Shown: positions 7,966-13,909 of the stretch, piece after piece
How the letters are laid out: every line of letters begins with the position of its first letter
How positions within the stretch are numbered: the first letter of the stretch is position 1
NCBI GenBank assembly: GCA_038229715.1
Contig: JBBROD010000096.1
Span: 1-13,909, forward strand
DNA length: 13,909 bases
Direction of reading: 5' to 3'
DNA from: JANMES01 sp038229715
GTDB taxonomy: Bacteria > Planctomycetota > Phycisphaerae > Tepidisphaerales > Tepidisphaeraceae
Made by a program: the position numbers and the translations under genes
The notes under the pieces: model-generated
What the model was told of the DNA's origin: nothing
Database searches by the model: none
What the model saw: the letters and a program-made list of their open reading frames with translations, nothing else

Positions 7966-8084
7966 AGGGCTTCTAAACATAACCGCGAAGGGGCGAACCC
8001 TACCAGAAACCAGAATCACTCGAGTTTCTATGCGTTCATTCTTCGCGCCTTCGCGGTTATGTTTTGAATTGCTTTAGAAGCTCT
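7966..8084. repeat. Large imperfect inverted repeat after the polysaccharide operon
   Basis: The inner arms 7975-7997 and 8042-8064 match as reverse complements at 22 of 23 positions, centred on AACATAACCGCGAAGG. Outer arms (7966-7977 and 8073-8084, around CTTCTAAA/TTTAGAAG) continue the symmetry after an 8-base bulge on the right side (8065-8072). The central spacer is 44 bases (7998-8041). It fills most of the 279-bp gap between the last glycosyltransferase and the HAD gene. It could end the operon transcript as a structured 3' end, but it lacks a proper U tract. Arm length and bulge look more like a MITE- or REP-type dispersed palindrome. No transposase is adjacent. Confidence 0.7.
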
Positions 8085-8215
8085 TATGCTCCAGATTGTG
8101 CATCGCCACGCATGACCTCCCCACCAATTGTGGACAACCCGACACTTTCAGGCGTTCTGTTTGTTTCGATCAGATCAACCTGATACTTTCCGCGAACGTT
8201 ATACGCGGCCCATCG
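8085..8215 (+). promoter_or_regulatory. Upstream region of the HAD phosphatase gene
   Basis: This 131-bp non-coding stretch should hold the promoter of the downstream HAD gene, because the inverted repeat separates it from the operon. The best sigma70-like pair is TTGTTT (8161-8166), 17 bases, then TACTTT (8184-8189), a weak match. No clear Shine-Dalgarno sequence precedes ATG 8216. Confidence 0.25.
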
Positions 8216-9073
8216 ATGTATCGGATGATTGCGATTGATCTCGACGGCACGCTCCTTTCGCCAGACGGGCAGGTTTCCGAACGCACCAAGTTCGCGGTGC
8301 GTCGCGTGCTGGATGCGGGGTTGCTGGTTTGCTTTGCGACGGGTCGCAGCTGGACGGAAAGCCGGCTGGTGCTTGACGCGATCGAACACTACCCGACGGC
8401 GGTTTTTTCCGGCGGCGCGATGGTCGTCGATACGCATCAGCAGGTCGTCCTTCATCAGATGAAGATGGAGCCCGCGCTCGCAGCCGCGGTGAGCTCGGTG
8501 ATGGAATCGGCCGGCCATGCCCCGCTGGCGCTGCAGGATGTGAGCGCCGCCGACGTGGATTATCTCATCGGGCAGGTCGTTGAAATGCACGCGGACTCCA
8601 AAGCGTGGCTGAAGACGATGAACAACCGCTTCGCCACCGTGCCGAGCATGGCGTTGCATTCGCACGAGCATACGGTGCGCGTCGGGACAGTCGGTTCGAT
8701 GGATGAGATGGCGGAGTTACAGCAGCGACTGGTTTCGATCTTCGGCGATCGCATCCTGTGTCACTCGCTGGAGATTCCGAGCAAGTCGATCGCGGTGCTG
8801 GAGGTGTTCGATCCGGCCGTCAACAAATGGCAGGGAATTTTGCTCGCCGCCGAGCGACACGGTGTATCGGCCGATCAGATCATCGCGATCGGCGACGATA
8901 TGAATGACCTGCCGATGATCGAAAATGCCGGGCTGGGCGTGGCGATGGGTAACGCCCGCCCCGAGGTGCTGGCGATCGCCGATTTGATCGTTGGCAGTAA
9001 TGCGGATGACGGATTGGCCGAGTTGCTGGATCAACTGGTCGACCAAGGCAAGGTCGCCCTGCCGCCAAGCTAA
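8216..9073 (+). CDS. Cof-type HAD hydrolase (HAD-IIB phosphatase)
   Basis: This 285-residue cytoplasmic phosphatase probably acts on sugar phosphates or other small phosphorylated metabolites. All four HAD motifs are visible: motif I AIDLDGTL (nucleophile D8, acid/base D10), motif II FATGRS (T42), motif III lysine in NKWQGI (K204), and motif IV GDDMNDLPMI (D227, D228, D231). The segment between motifs II and III (about 75-195) is the C2B-type cap. The closing GVAMGNARPEV is typical of Cof proteins. ATG 8216 was chosen because it places motif I five residues in, as usual. A TTG at 8096 would add 40 unlike residues, and ATG 8225 is an alternative. It stands alone downstream of the palindrome; nothing ties it to the polysaccharide genes except possible sugar-phosphate metabolism. 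The substrate is unknown. Confidence 0.93.
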   Translation: MYRMIAIDLDGTLLSPDGQVSERTKFAVRRVLDAGLLVCFATGRSWTESRLVLDAIEHYPTAVFSGGAMVVDTHQQVVLHQMKMEPALAAAVSSVMESAGHAPLALQDVSAADVDYLIGQVVEMHADSKAWLKTMNNRFATVPSMALHSHEHTVRVGTVGSMDEMAELQQRLVSIFGDRILCHSLEIPSKSIAVLEVFDPAVNKWQGILLAAERHGVSADQIIAIGDDMNDLPMIENAGLGVAMGNARPEVLAIADLIVGSNADDGLAELLDQLVDQGKVALPPS

Positions 9074-9100
9074 GGCTCCAATCTTCGGCGGCGAAAAGCG

Positions 9101-9270
9101 GGACGGGTGCGGGCAAACCGCATGCGTCCTGTTGAATCAAGGAGGATCGCTGCGGGTGACGCGAAGGAAAGCTCCCCGAGCCGGCAAAGGTGTGCCGGTC
9201 ATCCTTCAGGGACGATGCGAAAGGAGTCGCTGACTGACGCAGTCCTTCCGCTTGCGCGAAGGCCTCCTGC
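9101..9270 (+). ncRNA. Candidate structured RNA or structured 3' UTR, class unknown
   Basis: This non-coding stretch after the HAD gene is unusually rich in complementary segments. They include: GGACG/CGTCC (9101-9105/9125-9129) around TGCGG/CCGCA; a possible closing helix AGGAGG/CCTCCT (9140-9145/9263-9268); GAAGGA/TCCTTC (9163-9168/9202-9207) enclosing CCGGCA/TGCCGG (9181-9186/9193-9198); GACTG/CAGTC (9232-9236/9240-9244); and CCTTC/GAAGG (9244-9248/9258-9262). These are mutually compatible as a multibranched fold, apart from one shared base, and lead straight into the terminator at 9279-9308. I compared it by eye with SRP, RNase P, 6S, tmRNA and the common riboswitches and found no match. 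Short GC stems can arise by chance, so this is a hypothesis. Confidence 0.3.
9156..9233 (+). CDS. Possible 25-residue basic small protein with strong RBS
   Basis: AAGGAGGA (9139-9146), a near-ideal Shine-Dalgarno sequence and the best in the window, lies 9 bases before a GTG at 9156. This opens a 25-codon frame that ends in TGA. The predicted peptide is rich in Arg and Lys (begins VTRRKAPRAGKG) and has no TM segment. Most genes here have weak RBSs, which makes this one stand out. The same bases can instead form the closing helix of the candidate RNA, in which case this is a false frame. I do not recognise the peptide. Confidence 0.2.
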   Translation: MTRRKAPRAGKGVPVILQGRCERSR

Positions 9271-9278
9271 AAAAAAGA

Positions 9279-9308
9279 TCGGCCGGTGAGAGTCATCTCA
9301 CCGGCCGA
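9279..9308. terminator. Bidirectional intrinsic terminator
   Basis: A perfect 13-bp stem, TCGGCCGGTGAGA (9279-9291) with TCTCACCGGCCGA (9296-9308), closes on a GTCA loop. On the - strand the stem is followed by a U-rich tail (complement of AAAAAA, 9271-9276), a good terminator for the toroid/DUF4159 gene ending at 9335. On the + strand the tail CTTTGTTG is weaker but would serve the HAD gene or the candidate RNA. It lies between convergent genes. Confidence 0.9.
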
Positions 9309-9334
9309 CTTTGTTGATAGAGCGAACGCTGCGA

Positions 9335-11752
9335 CTACTTCTTCACCGGCGCTGCGGGCTTCGCAGGCCCGGCGGGCTTCGCATGTCCGGCAGGCTTCGC
9401 AGGCCCGGCGGGCTTTGCAGGTCCGGCTGGCTTGGCGGGTGCGGCAGGCGCGGATGGCTTTTTCGGAAGCGGTTTGGCCCCGCCGCTTGCGAACAACAGG
9501 ACGTTCCTCATCAGCGTGGTCGCGGTCGACGGCGCGTACCCGGTGATCCCATCGATTGAATTGCCAACCATACCTGCGGATAGGTCTTCTCGACTCAGAA
9601 TCACTGCCAATCGCTTGTTTACAGTGATTCCCCGCAATAAAGGCGTTATGGTGCCGCGAGGCACCTTGCCACGGGCGAAACTGCGGTAAACCACGTCTCC
9701 GATCGGCTCGCCGGCAGACGAATATAAGGCGTGATCCGCGGGCAGTGAGTCGGCCAACTGTTTCGCATCGGCTCCGAACTGCACACCAAGCACGTCTTCA
9801 ATCGCAGCGGCAAATTCCGAATCGCCACCGGCGGCGTCGATCACGAGCGTTCCCCCGCCATCGACGAAAGACTTGAGTGCCTTCTGCTCGTCGTCTTTCA
9901 ACTTCAACTTTCCGGTTCCGGTGAGGTGCGCGATTTTATAGTCACTTAACGATGCGGCGTCGAGCTTAACCAATGCTGTTTCCACATCGATTCCATACGT
10001 GTTGTGCATCACGTTCGATAGACGCGACCACCCACCCGGTTCGGGATCGGAATTCTCACCCACGTCCAGCCGCGCGACCTTGATCGTTTTGCTTGCGCTG
10101 ATCGTTGAATCGGGCGTCACCAGATAAGTTGACCCTTTGAATCGAAGATCCTTGCCTTCCACTGCGTACAGGAAGATGTCGCTGAGCATCTGGAATTGCT
10201 CTTCCTTGCTCTTGTTGTCCGCCAACTGCCAGGCCTTACCCGGATCGCCGGTGGGAACAAGCAACATTAACTCGCGAACGTGGTTGCTGAGCCCCAGCAG
10301 ATTGGGCTTGTCTCTCCAGTTCTTGGCCAGGAACTGCTGACGGGTGTAAATCGGATGATCGGTTTCCAATCGACGAAATTCACCCGCGTTAGGGAATAGT
10401 TTCATCCCCAACGTTTTAAAGGTCTTGGCGAAATTAGTGTCGGCACAGTCGGCATTGCCGAGAATCAGGCCTCCCTGATTGACGAATTTTTTGAGCTTGG
10501 CTTCGTCGTCCTCAGAAAACTTCAGTGCCTGATTGCCGGCAATATAAAGGATCGGCGAATCGTGCAACTGCTCGACGTCTACGCCAAGGTTCACGATCTG
10601 CCAGTTGAGGTCGCGCTCCATCTGCTTGGAAACATACTTGACGGCGTTGGCAGCGTCTCGGGGGCGCTGGTTCCAGTTGGCTTCCTTTTTATCGATGGAA
10701 TACTGCAGCTTATTCATCACCACCGGTGCGCGGCCCCGACTCAGGAATAGAATTCCGAAACCCGTATTGGGAATCGTACCCCAGCCGCCGACCTTGACCG
10801 CCTGTTTTTTGACCAGGATATCAGACCCTTCTTTGTACCAATCGATCGTGCCAAAATATTTGTACCCGCTGGCCACGCCGATGCGCTCGATGCCGTACCA
10901 CAAATAGAAATACCACTGCCCTCCGGCGGCGGGCTTGGTTATTTCGGGGATCGCTTTCTCCATCCACGCCATCCCCTTGGCGATCGGCTCGTTGACAGTG
11001 TTGCCCCTGCAACTGATTCCGTCGTTACTACGCAGAAAGTCCTGCGTGATGAAAAGCGTCGCGATGCCTGCTGCCGTCATGGTAGGGGTCACAGCGGCAG
11101 CCTTGCCGTACGCCCATCCACCGGAGGCATCCTGATTTTTCCTCCATGCTTCCTCGACCGCGTTCCAATACGCATCGGGGACTTCCCTCCCCGCCTGTTG
11201 CAATGCCCACATACCGAGTACGCCATATTGACTGGCACTCGAGTCGTAAGTGCGGGCGTCCACCGTGTAGTGGTAGAGGCCACGGAAACCAGGAGCGCCT
11301 TTAGCCTTTCGGGCACCTTCCAAAAGCAACTCGGTGTCTTTTCTGATCGCATCAATAACGGTCTGATCTTTGTCATGCGGAATGAGATTCCACACCTGCG
11401 CGCGCATTCCAAGGGCGTAGATACTGTCAGTTTGGTTCTTTTTCAGCCATTCAATGGCCGACTTCAGTTTCGCATTGGACGCGGGACTTTCCCCGGCCGC
11501 AAGCAGTGCATAGGTGGCCAGCGCTGTAACCCCTGTGAAGTGGGGTGGCAAGGGTCTCTTAGCTTGCGGGACGGCACCAGGTGGCTCCCAGTTGTCGCCA
11601 GTCTGCTTTGAATATAGGAATTCGACGGCCTTCTTGATCGCGTCGTCGACTTGTTCGGTTGTGGCCGCACCTGCGATCTGCTGGTATCCCAGCGACCAGA
11701 TCATTCCAACTACCAATACGCACAACAATATTTTACTCTGTCGAAACGACAT
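9335..11752 (-). CDS. Secreted alpha-alpha toroid / DUF4159-domain protein
   Basis: This 805-residue protein begins with a signal peptide (about 1-29: KILLCVLVVGMIWSLGYQQ, then cleavage near AGA-A), so it is exported. Residues about 33-345 form a prenyltransferase/squalene-cyclase-like alpha-alpha toroid with QW-type turns (GGWAYG 211-216, GGWGTI 322-327). Residues about 380-535 resemble DUF4159 (ILYIAGNQALKFSEDDEAKL, then GGLILGNADC). A related Rossmann-like domain at about 555-755 repeats the pattern (YKIAHLTGTGKLKLKDDEQK, then GGGTLVIDAAGGDSEF). The tail (about 765-805) is an Ala/Pro/Lys/Gly repeat. Catalytic Asp motifs of true cyclases are not evident, so a cyclase role is unlikely; a structural or binding role is possible. 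ATG 11752 was chosen over GTG 11791 for its RBS and the normal signal-peptide start. It lies 64 bp after sppA and may share its transcript. The architecture is one I associate with Planctomycetota; function is unknown. Confidence 0.85.
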   Translation of the reverse strand: MSFRQSKILLCVLVVGMIWSLGYQQIAGAATTEQVDDAIKKAVEFLYSKQTGDNWEPPGAVPQAKRPLPPHFTGVTALATYALLAAGESPASNAKLKSAIEWLKKNQTDSIYALGMRAQVWNLIPHDKDQTVIDAIRKDTELLLEGARKAKGAPGFRGLYHYTVDARTYDSSASQYGVLGMWALQQAGREVPDAYWNAVEEAWRKNQDASGGWAYGKAAAVTPTMTAAGIATLFITQDFLRSNDGISCRGNTVNEPIAKGMAWMEKAIPEITKPAAGGQWYFYLWYGIERIGVASGYKYFGTIDWYKEGSDILVKKQAVKVGGWGTIPNTGFGILFLSRGRAPVVMNKLQYSIDKKEANWNQRPRDAANAVKYVSKQMERDLNWQIVNLGVDVEQLHDSPILYIAGNQALKFSEDDEAKLKKFVNQGGLILGNADCADTNFAKTFKTLGMKLFPNAGEFRRLETDHPIYTRQQFLAKNWRDKPNLLGLSNHVRELMLLVPTGDPGKAWQLADNKSKEEQFQMLSDIFLYAVEGKDLRFKGSTYLVTPDSTISASKTIKVARLDVGENSDPEPGGWSRLSNVMHNTYGIDVETALVKLDAASLSDYKIAHLTGTGKLKLKDDEQKALKSFVDGGGTLVIDAAGGDSEFAAAIEDVLGVQFGADAKQLADSLPADHALYSSAGEPIGDVVYRSFARGKVPRGTITPLLRGITVNKRLAVILSREDLSAGMVGNSIDGITGYAPSTATTLMRNVLLFASGGAKPLPKKPSAPAAPAKPAGPAKPAGPAKPAGHAKPAGPAKPAAPVKK
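9357..9446 (-). repeat. 18-bp tandem repeats encoding an Ala-Pro-Lys tail
   Basis: Five consecutive 18-bp units (starting at 9357, 9375, 9393, 9411 and 9429) share the pattern GGCTTCGCAGGCCCGGCG, with the last unit the most diverged. Read on the - strand they encode hexapeptides of the type PAKPAG (one copy has H for P) near the C-terminus of the toroid/DUF4159 protein. In-frame unit length means copy-number change would lengthen or shorten the tail without a frameshift. Confidence 0.85.
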
Positions 11753-11761
11753 AGTGACATT

Positions 11762-11765
11762 CTCC
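11762..11765 (-). promoter_or_regulatory. Ribosome binding site deciding the toroid/DUF4159 start
   Basis: GGAG on the - strand lies 9 bases before ATG 11752. It supports this start over the in-frame GTG at 11791, which would put 13 extra residues before the signal peptide. Confidence 0.55.
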
Positions 11766-11816
11766 AATCCGAACTTGACCCCATCAATCACAATTGATCA
11801 TTCAGTGCAAATCAGC

Positions 11817-12995
11817 TCAATGCCCGTCCCACAAGTACATCACCTTCGGCAAGAGCATTTCGTAAACCGATCCAGCATCGATCTTCACCGCATTCAGCTC
11901 AACCTTGCCACCCACCAAGCCGGCCGACGGATCGGATACGCCTGATCGCGAGTTGAGCAGATCGAGCAACCCGCCGGATTCTTTCAATCGCACGATGGTA
12001 GGCTTCGTGCCGCCGAGATTCGCCCGCGTGATGGCCTCGGCGTACGCCGACTCGGGATAGTCGATCTTATCGACGAGCCCGAGCTTGAAAGCCTGATTCG
12101 CGGTATACACCTTGCCGTTGGCGATGTCCTCGATCTTGCCCTTAAGTCTGCCGCTTCGGCCGGTGCTGACGACAGTACTGAACTGCACGTACGCTTCATC
12201 GACAATCGTCTTCAGATACGCGTTGGCTTCCGGCGTCTCCGGCTTAAACATTGACTCGACATTTTTAAACGGCGATTTTTCCGATTTCAACGTCGTCTCT
12301 TCAATGCCCCACTTGTCCAACAGCTTCGATACATTGAACCGCTGCAGCAGCACGCCGATGTTGCCGGTGAGCGTCGTCGGCTGGGCAATAATGAAATCCC
12401 CCGCGCACGACACGTAGTACCCGCCGCTGGCCGCCAGCGAGCCCTGAGAAACGACCACGGGTTTGCCGGACTTGGCCTTGTAGTTCATCAGATCGTGATA
12501 AATCTCGTCGGACGCGGTGACCGATCCGCCGGGAGAATCCACTTCGATGACGAGTGCTTTCACTGCCACGTCGTCTTCCAGCGATTTGAGTTGCTTGCGG
12601 AATGTCTGGGCTAATTTCTCGTTGATGACGCCATCGACGGAGAGCACAACAATCTTGTTCAGCTCATCGCCCTTCTCGATGACGGTTTCGCGCTGCATGT
12701 CTTTCGCGTGAAGAAGTCCGCTGATCATGATCAGGTAGATATTCAGCAGCAGGGAAATTCCGAAAATCGTCGATGCAAGCGTGAGGAAGATCGCGCGGGC
12801 GAAGGTCTTTCCTTTCGCCGGCGGATTTTCCGGCGGCGGGGCCATCATGAACATCGGTTGGCCGTGATATCCCTGTTGCGATCCGGCAGGCGCATTCGAC
12901 GGCAAATTGGGGGGCATCCCACCCGACGGAGGCGGAGGCGGAGAGAACGCGCCCTGCGGATCGATCGGACCCGGGCCGAACGACGATGGAGTCAT
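11817..12995 (-). CDS. sppA: Signal peptide peptidase SppA (S49 family, single domain)
   Basis: This 392-residue membrane serine protease digests leftover signal peptides and may act in membrane-protein quality control. A proline-rich cytoplasmic N-terminus (1-65, with PPPPP at 20-23 region and several PP pairs) precedes one TM helix (about 66-92). The S49 domain spans about 113-320: VDSPGGSV (152-159) forms the oxyanion region, SLAASGGYYVS (186-196) carries nucleophile S190, and K244 in SEKSPFKN is the likely general base, 54 residues on as in short Bacillus-type SppA. TGNIGVLLQRF (210-220) is also conserved. The half-size form should assemble as an oligomer. ATG 12995 is fixed by a TTGAGG Shine-Dalgarno 5 bases upstream; the frame stays open to 13553 but that extension has no family similarity. 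The C-terminal 330-392 stretch is unassigned. The proline-rich extension is unusual for SppA. Confidence 0.93.
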   Translation of the reverse strand: MTPSSFGPGPIDPQGAFSPPPPPSGGMPPNLPSNAPAGSQQGYHGQPMFMMAPPPENPPAKGKTFARAIFLTLASTIFGISLLLNIYLIMISGLLHAKDMQRETVIEKGDELNKIVVLSVDGVINEKLAQTFRKQLKSLEDDVAVKALVIEVDSPGGSVTASDEIYHDLMNYKAKSGKPVVVSQGSLAASGGYYVSCAGDFIIAQPTTLTGNIGVLLQRFNVSKLLDKWGIEETTLKSEKSPFKNVESMFKPETPEANAYLKTIVDEAYVQFSTVVSTGRSGRLKGKIEDIANGKVYTANQAFKLGLVDKIDYPESAYAEAITRANLGGTKPTIVRLKESGGLLDLLNSRSGVSDPSAGLVGGKVELNAVKIDAGSVYEMLLPKVMYLWDGH

Positions 12996-13000
12996 GGAAA

Positions 13001-13006
13001 CCTCAA
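13001..13006 (-). promoter_or_regulatory. Ribosome binding site deciding the sppA start
   Basis: TTGAGG on the - strand sits 5 bases before ATG 12995 and separates the true sppA start from the long upstream open frame. Confidence 0.65.
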
Positions 13007-13043
13007 GAAGGAAAAACAGAGGGAAACCTGTTTGCCGTGCTCT

Positions 13044-13074
13044 ATCGTAGCTAATTCTTAATGGAAAGTCACAA
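13044..13074 (-). promoter_or_regulatory. Weak candidate sigma70-type promoter for sppA
   Basis: On the - strand TTGTGA (13074-13069) and TACGAT (13049-13044) are separated by 19 bases within an AT-richer stretch; a start site would fall near 13037. Each hexamer matches its consensus at 4 of 6 positions and the spacing is long, so this is a tentative call. Confidence 0.25.
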
Positions 13075-13159
13075 AACATTGACGCAATTTGAGGCTCGGC
13101 AAAACTGGTATGAGTGAACTTTTCTGAGAGAATACGACCAGTGAGCGGCACCATTTCTG

Positions 13160-13189
13160 TTTTGTCGCGATCCCGATCCATTTTGTCGC
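13160..13189. promoter_or_regulatory. Two 9-bp direct repeats spaced 21 bp, upstream of sppA
   Basis: TTTTGTCGC occurs at 13160-13168 and again at 13181-13189, one on the same face of the helix two turns from the other (21-bp period). The spacer itself holds GATCC twice. It lies in the 299-bp gap between queF and sppA, about 165 bp upstream of the sppA start. An ACTGGT/ACCAGT inverted pair (13104-13109/13137-13142) lies between it and the gene. The layout suits an activator or repressor binding site, but no matching regulator is in the window. Confidence 0.4.
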
Positions 13190-13294
13190 AAATCTGGGTA
13201 ATTCTATATTGAAGGGGCAGGAGTCGGTTTAAACTTCTTCCGTCGCCGTGATGCCGGATCGGGTCGTGCCTCAATCCTGCGAAGAAACCGAGAT

Positions 13295-13699
13295 TTACCA
13301 ATCCCCGAAAACCACCGTAATAATGCCCGCCGTGCCGCCCCTTACTGCGAAGTCGCCGACGACTTTCAGCTTCCGCGGCGAGAGCGCGGCGATCAGATCG
13401 TCGGCGATCGTATTCACCACGCCCTCGTAAAAAATCCCTTGGTTGCGATAGGCGAGGTAGTACAGTTTCAGACTCTTCATCTCCACGCATTTTTCGTTGG
13501 GGACGTACTCCAACGTAATCGTCGCAAAGTCCGGCTGGCCCGTGACCGGGCACATGCTGGTGAACTCCGGAAAAATGAACTTAATCGTGTAATCCCGCTG
13601 CGGACGCGGATTGGGGAACGTATCGAGAATCGTCCGCGGGTGAAGAATCTGCTCGGGCGTGAGGATCGACTTCTGACCTAAATGCGTGGGCTGGCTCAT
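13295..13699 (-). CDS. queF: NADPH-dependent 7-cyano-7-deazaguanine reductase QueF (type I)
   Basis: This 134-residue cytoplasmic tunnelling-fold enzyme reduces preQ0 to preQ1 with NADPH, the last step before the base is inserted into tRNA for queuosine. The catalytic cysteine C50 lies in FTSMCPVTGQPD, with proton-donor D57 seven residues on, the same spacing as the C55/D62 pair of Bacillus QueF. The QueF motif E-x-K-S-x-K is present as EMKSLKLYY (73-81). NQGIFYEGVVN (86-96) is the substrate loop with E92. Position 91 is Tyr where Bacillus QueF has His in its HE pair. Length is close to other short QueFs. No other queuosine gene is in the window and no preQ1 aptamer was recognised upstream. 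The 299-bp gap to sppA suggests a separate transcript. Confidence 0.95.
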   Translation of the reverse strand: MSQPTHLGQKSILTPEQILHPRTILDTFPNPRPQRDYTIKFIFPEFTSMCPVTGQPDFATITLEYVPNEKCVEMKSLKLYYLAYRNQGIFYEGVVNTIADDLIAALSPRKLKVVGDFAVRGGTAGIITVVFGDW

Positions 13700-13801
13700 A
13701 GGCGGTAGAGCATACCGCGAGCCGCGATTCTTGGCATCTTCGCGGCAGCAACAACGACTATCGCAACGCGCCCTTTGTCGTGGCGTGAGAATGACAGTTT
13801 G

Positions 13802-13886
13802 TCGTCATCCTGAGGTACGCAGAAGGATCTCGAATTGCGAGCGGCTTTCGAGGTTCGAGATCCTTCGGCGTACCTCAGGATGACGA
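13802..13886. repeat. Long near-perfect palindrome (REP/MITE-like dispersed element)
   Basis: The 33-bp arms 13802-13834 and 13854-13886 are reverse complements at 32 of 33 positions; the core is GTCATCCTGAGGTACGC. The 19-base loop is at 13835-13853. It lies upstream of queF with no adjacent transposase. I recall very similar CATCCTGAG...GAAGGATCTC palindromes scattered in intergenic DNA of many bacteria, which suggests a non-autonomous repetitive element rather than a gene-specific site. Frames reading through it on both strands (13686-13883 and 13696-13908) look spurious. Bases 13700-13801 hold the presumed queF promoter region, where I see no clear -35/-10 pair. Confidence 0.8.
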
Positions 13887-13909
13887 ATTCTGAGTTTGCA
13901 CGGTACATC

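Noticed and set aside
8096..8215. TTG start adding 40 residues to the HAD protein
   Set aside because: HAD motif I is normally within the first ten or so residues; the extra residues look like translated intergenic DNA and no RBS is seen.
9101..9270. Known riboswitch (c-di-GMP with GGCAAACC-like bases, or glycine) after the HAD gene
   Set aside because: Only a few short words match; the conserved core order of those aptamers is not met and no + strand gene follows to be regulated.
12996..13553. In-frame upstream extension of sppA to 578 residues, overlapping queF
   Set aside because: The extension overlaps the firm queF gene in another frame, shows no SppA similarity, and ATG 12995 has a good RBS.
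13700..13801. preQ1 riboswitch upstream of queF
   Set aside because: I looked for a compact stem-loop with an A-rich tail in front of the start and found none.
13686..13908. Two short frames (65 and 70 codons) on opposite strands at the right edge
   Set aside because: Both read through the long palindrome and have no recognisable motif, so they are most likely chance frames in repeat DNA.

Overview
The window is a GC-rich bacterial chromosome segment with tightly packed genes. It most resembles a member of the Planctomycetota, probably Phycisphaerae-like. The pointers are a secreted protein joining an alpha-alpha toroid (prenyltransferase/squalene-cyclase-like repeats) to DUF4159-type domains, Shine-Dalgarno signals that are often weak or absent, and a short type I QueF. 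This placement is inferred from gene content; no marker RNA gene is present.

Region 1 (about 2-7936, + strand) is the 3' part of an exopolysaccharide/capsule operon of the Wzx/Wzy type. In order it holds: the C-terminal part of a Wzz/GumC-like chain-length protein fused to a BY-kinase-like ATPase (5' end outside the window); a WecG/TagA/CpsF glycosyltransferase; a 930-residue polypeptide joining a 12-TM Wzx-like flippase to a GT4 glycosyltransferase; an O-antigen ligase/Wzy polymerase-like membrane protein; and a second GT4 glycosyltransferase. The last three are coupled by ATGA overlaps. Read together, TagA and the GTs build a lipid-linked repeat unit in the cytoplasm, the flippase moves it across the inner membrane, Wzy polymerises it, and the Wzz/BY-kinase protein controls chain length and export. 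The operon ends in a large imperfect inverted repeat (7966-8084).

Region 2 (8216-9308, + strand) holds a Cof-type HAD phosphatase. After it comes a hairpin-rich non-coding stretch that may be a structured RNA (9101-9308), ending in a strong bidirectional intrinsic terminator (9279-9308).

Region 3 (9335-13699, - strand) holds, in transcription order, queF (queuosine biosynthesis), a 299-bp regulatory gap with 21-bp-spaced direct repeats, a single-domain sppA with a proline-rich cytoplasmic extension, and the secreted toroid/DUF4159 protein. That protein ends in an Ala/Pro/Lys repeat encoded by 18-bp tandem repeats. The right edge carries a long, nearly perfect palindrome (13802-13886) that looks like a dispersed repetitive element.

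The points most worth following are the flippase-glycosyltransferase fusion with an internal ribosome-binding site at the domain junction, the possible structured RNA after the HAD gene, the BY-kinase-like protein that lacks a tyrosine tail, and the two palindromic elements. No CRISPR array, tRNA, rRNA or transposase gene was seen.
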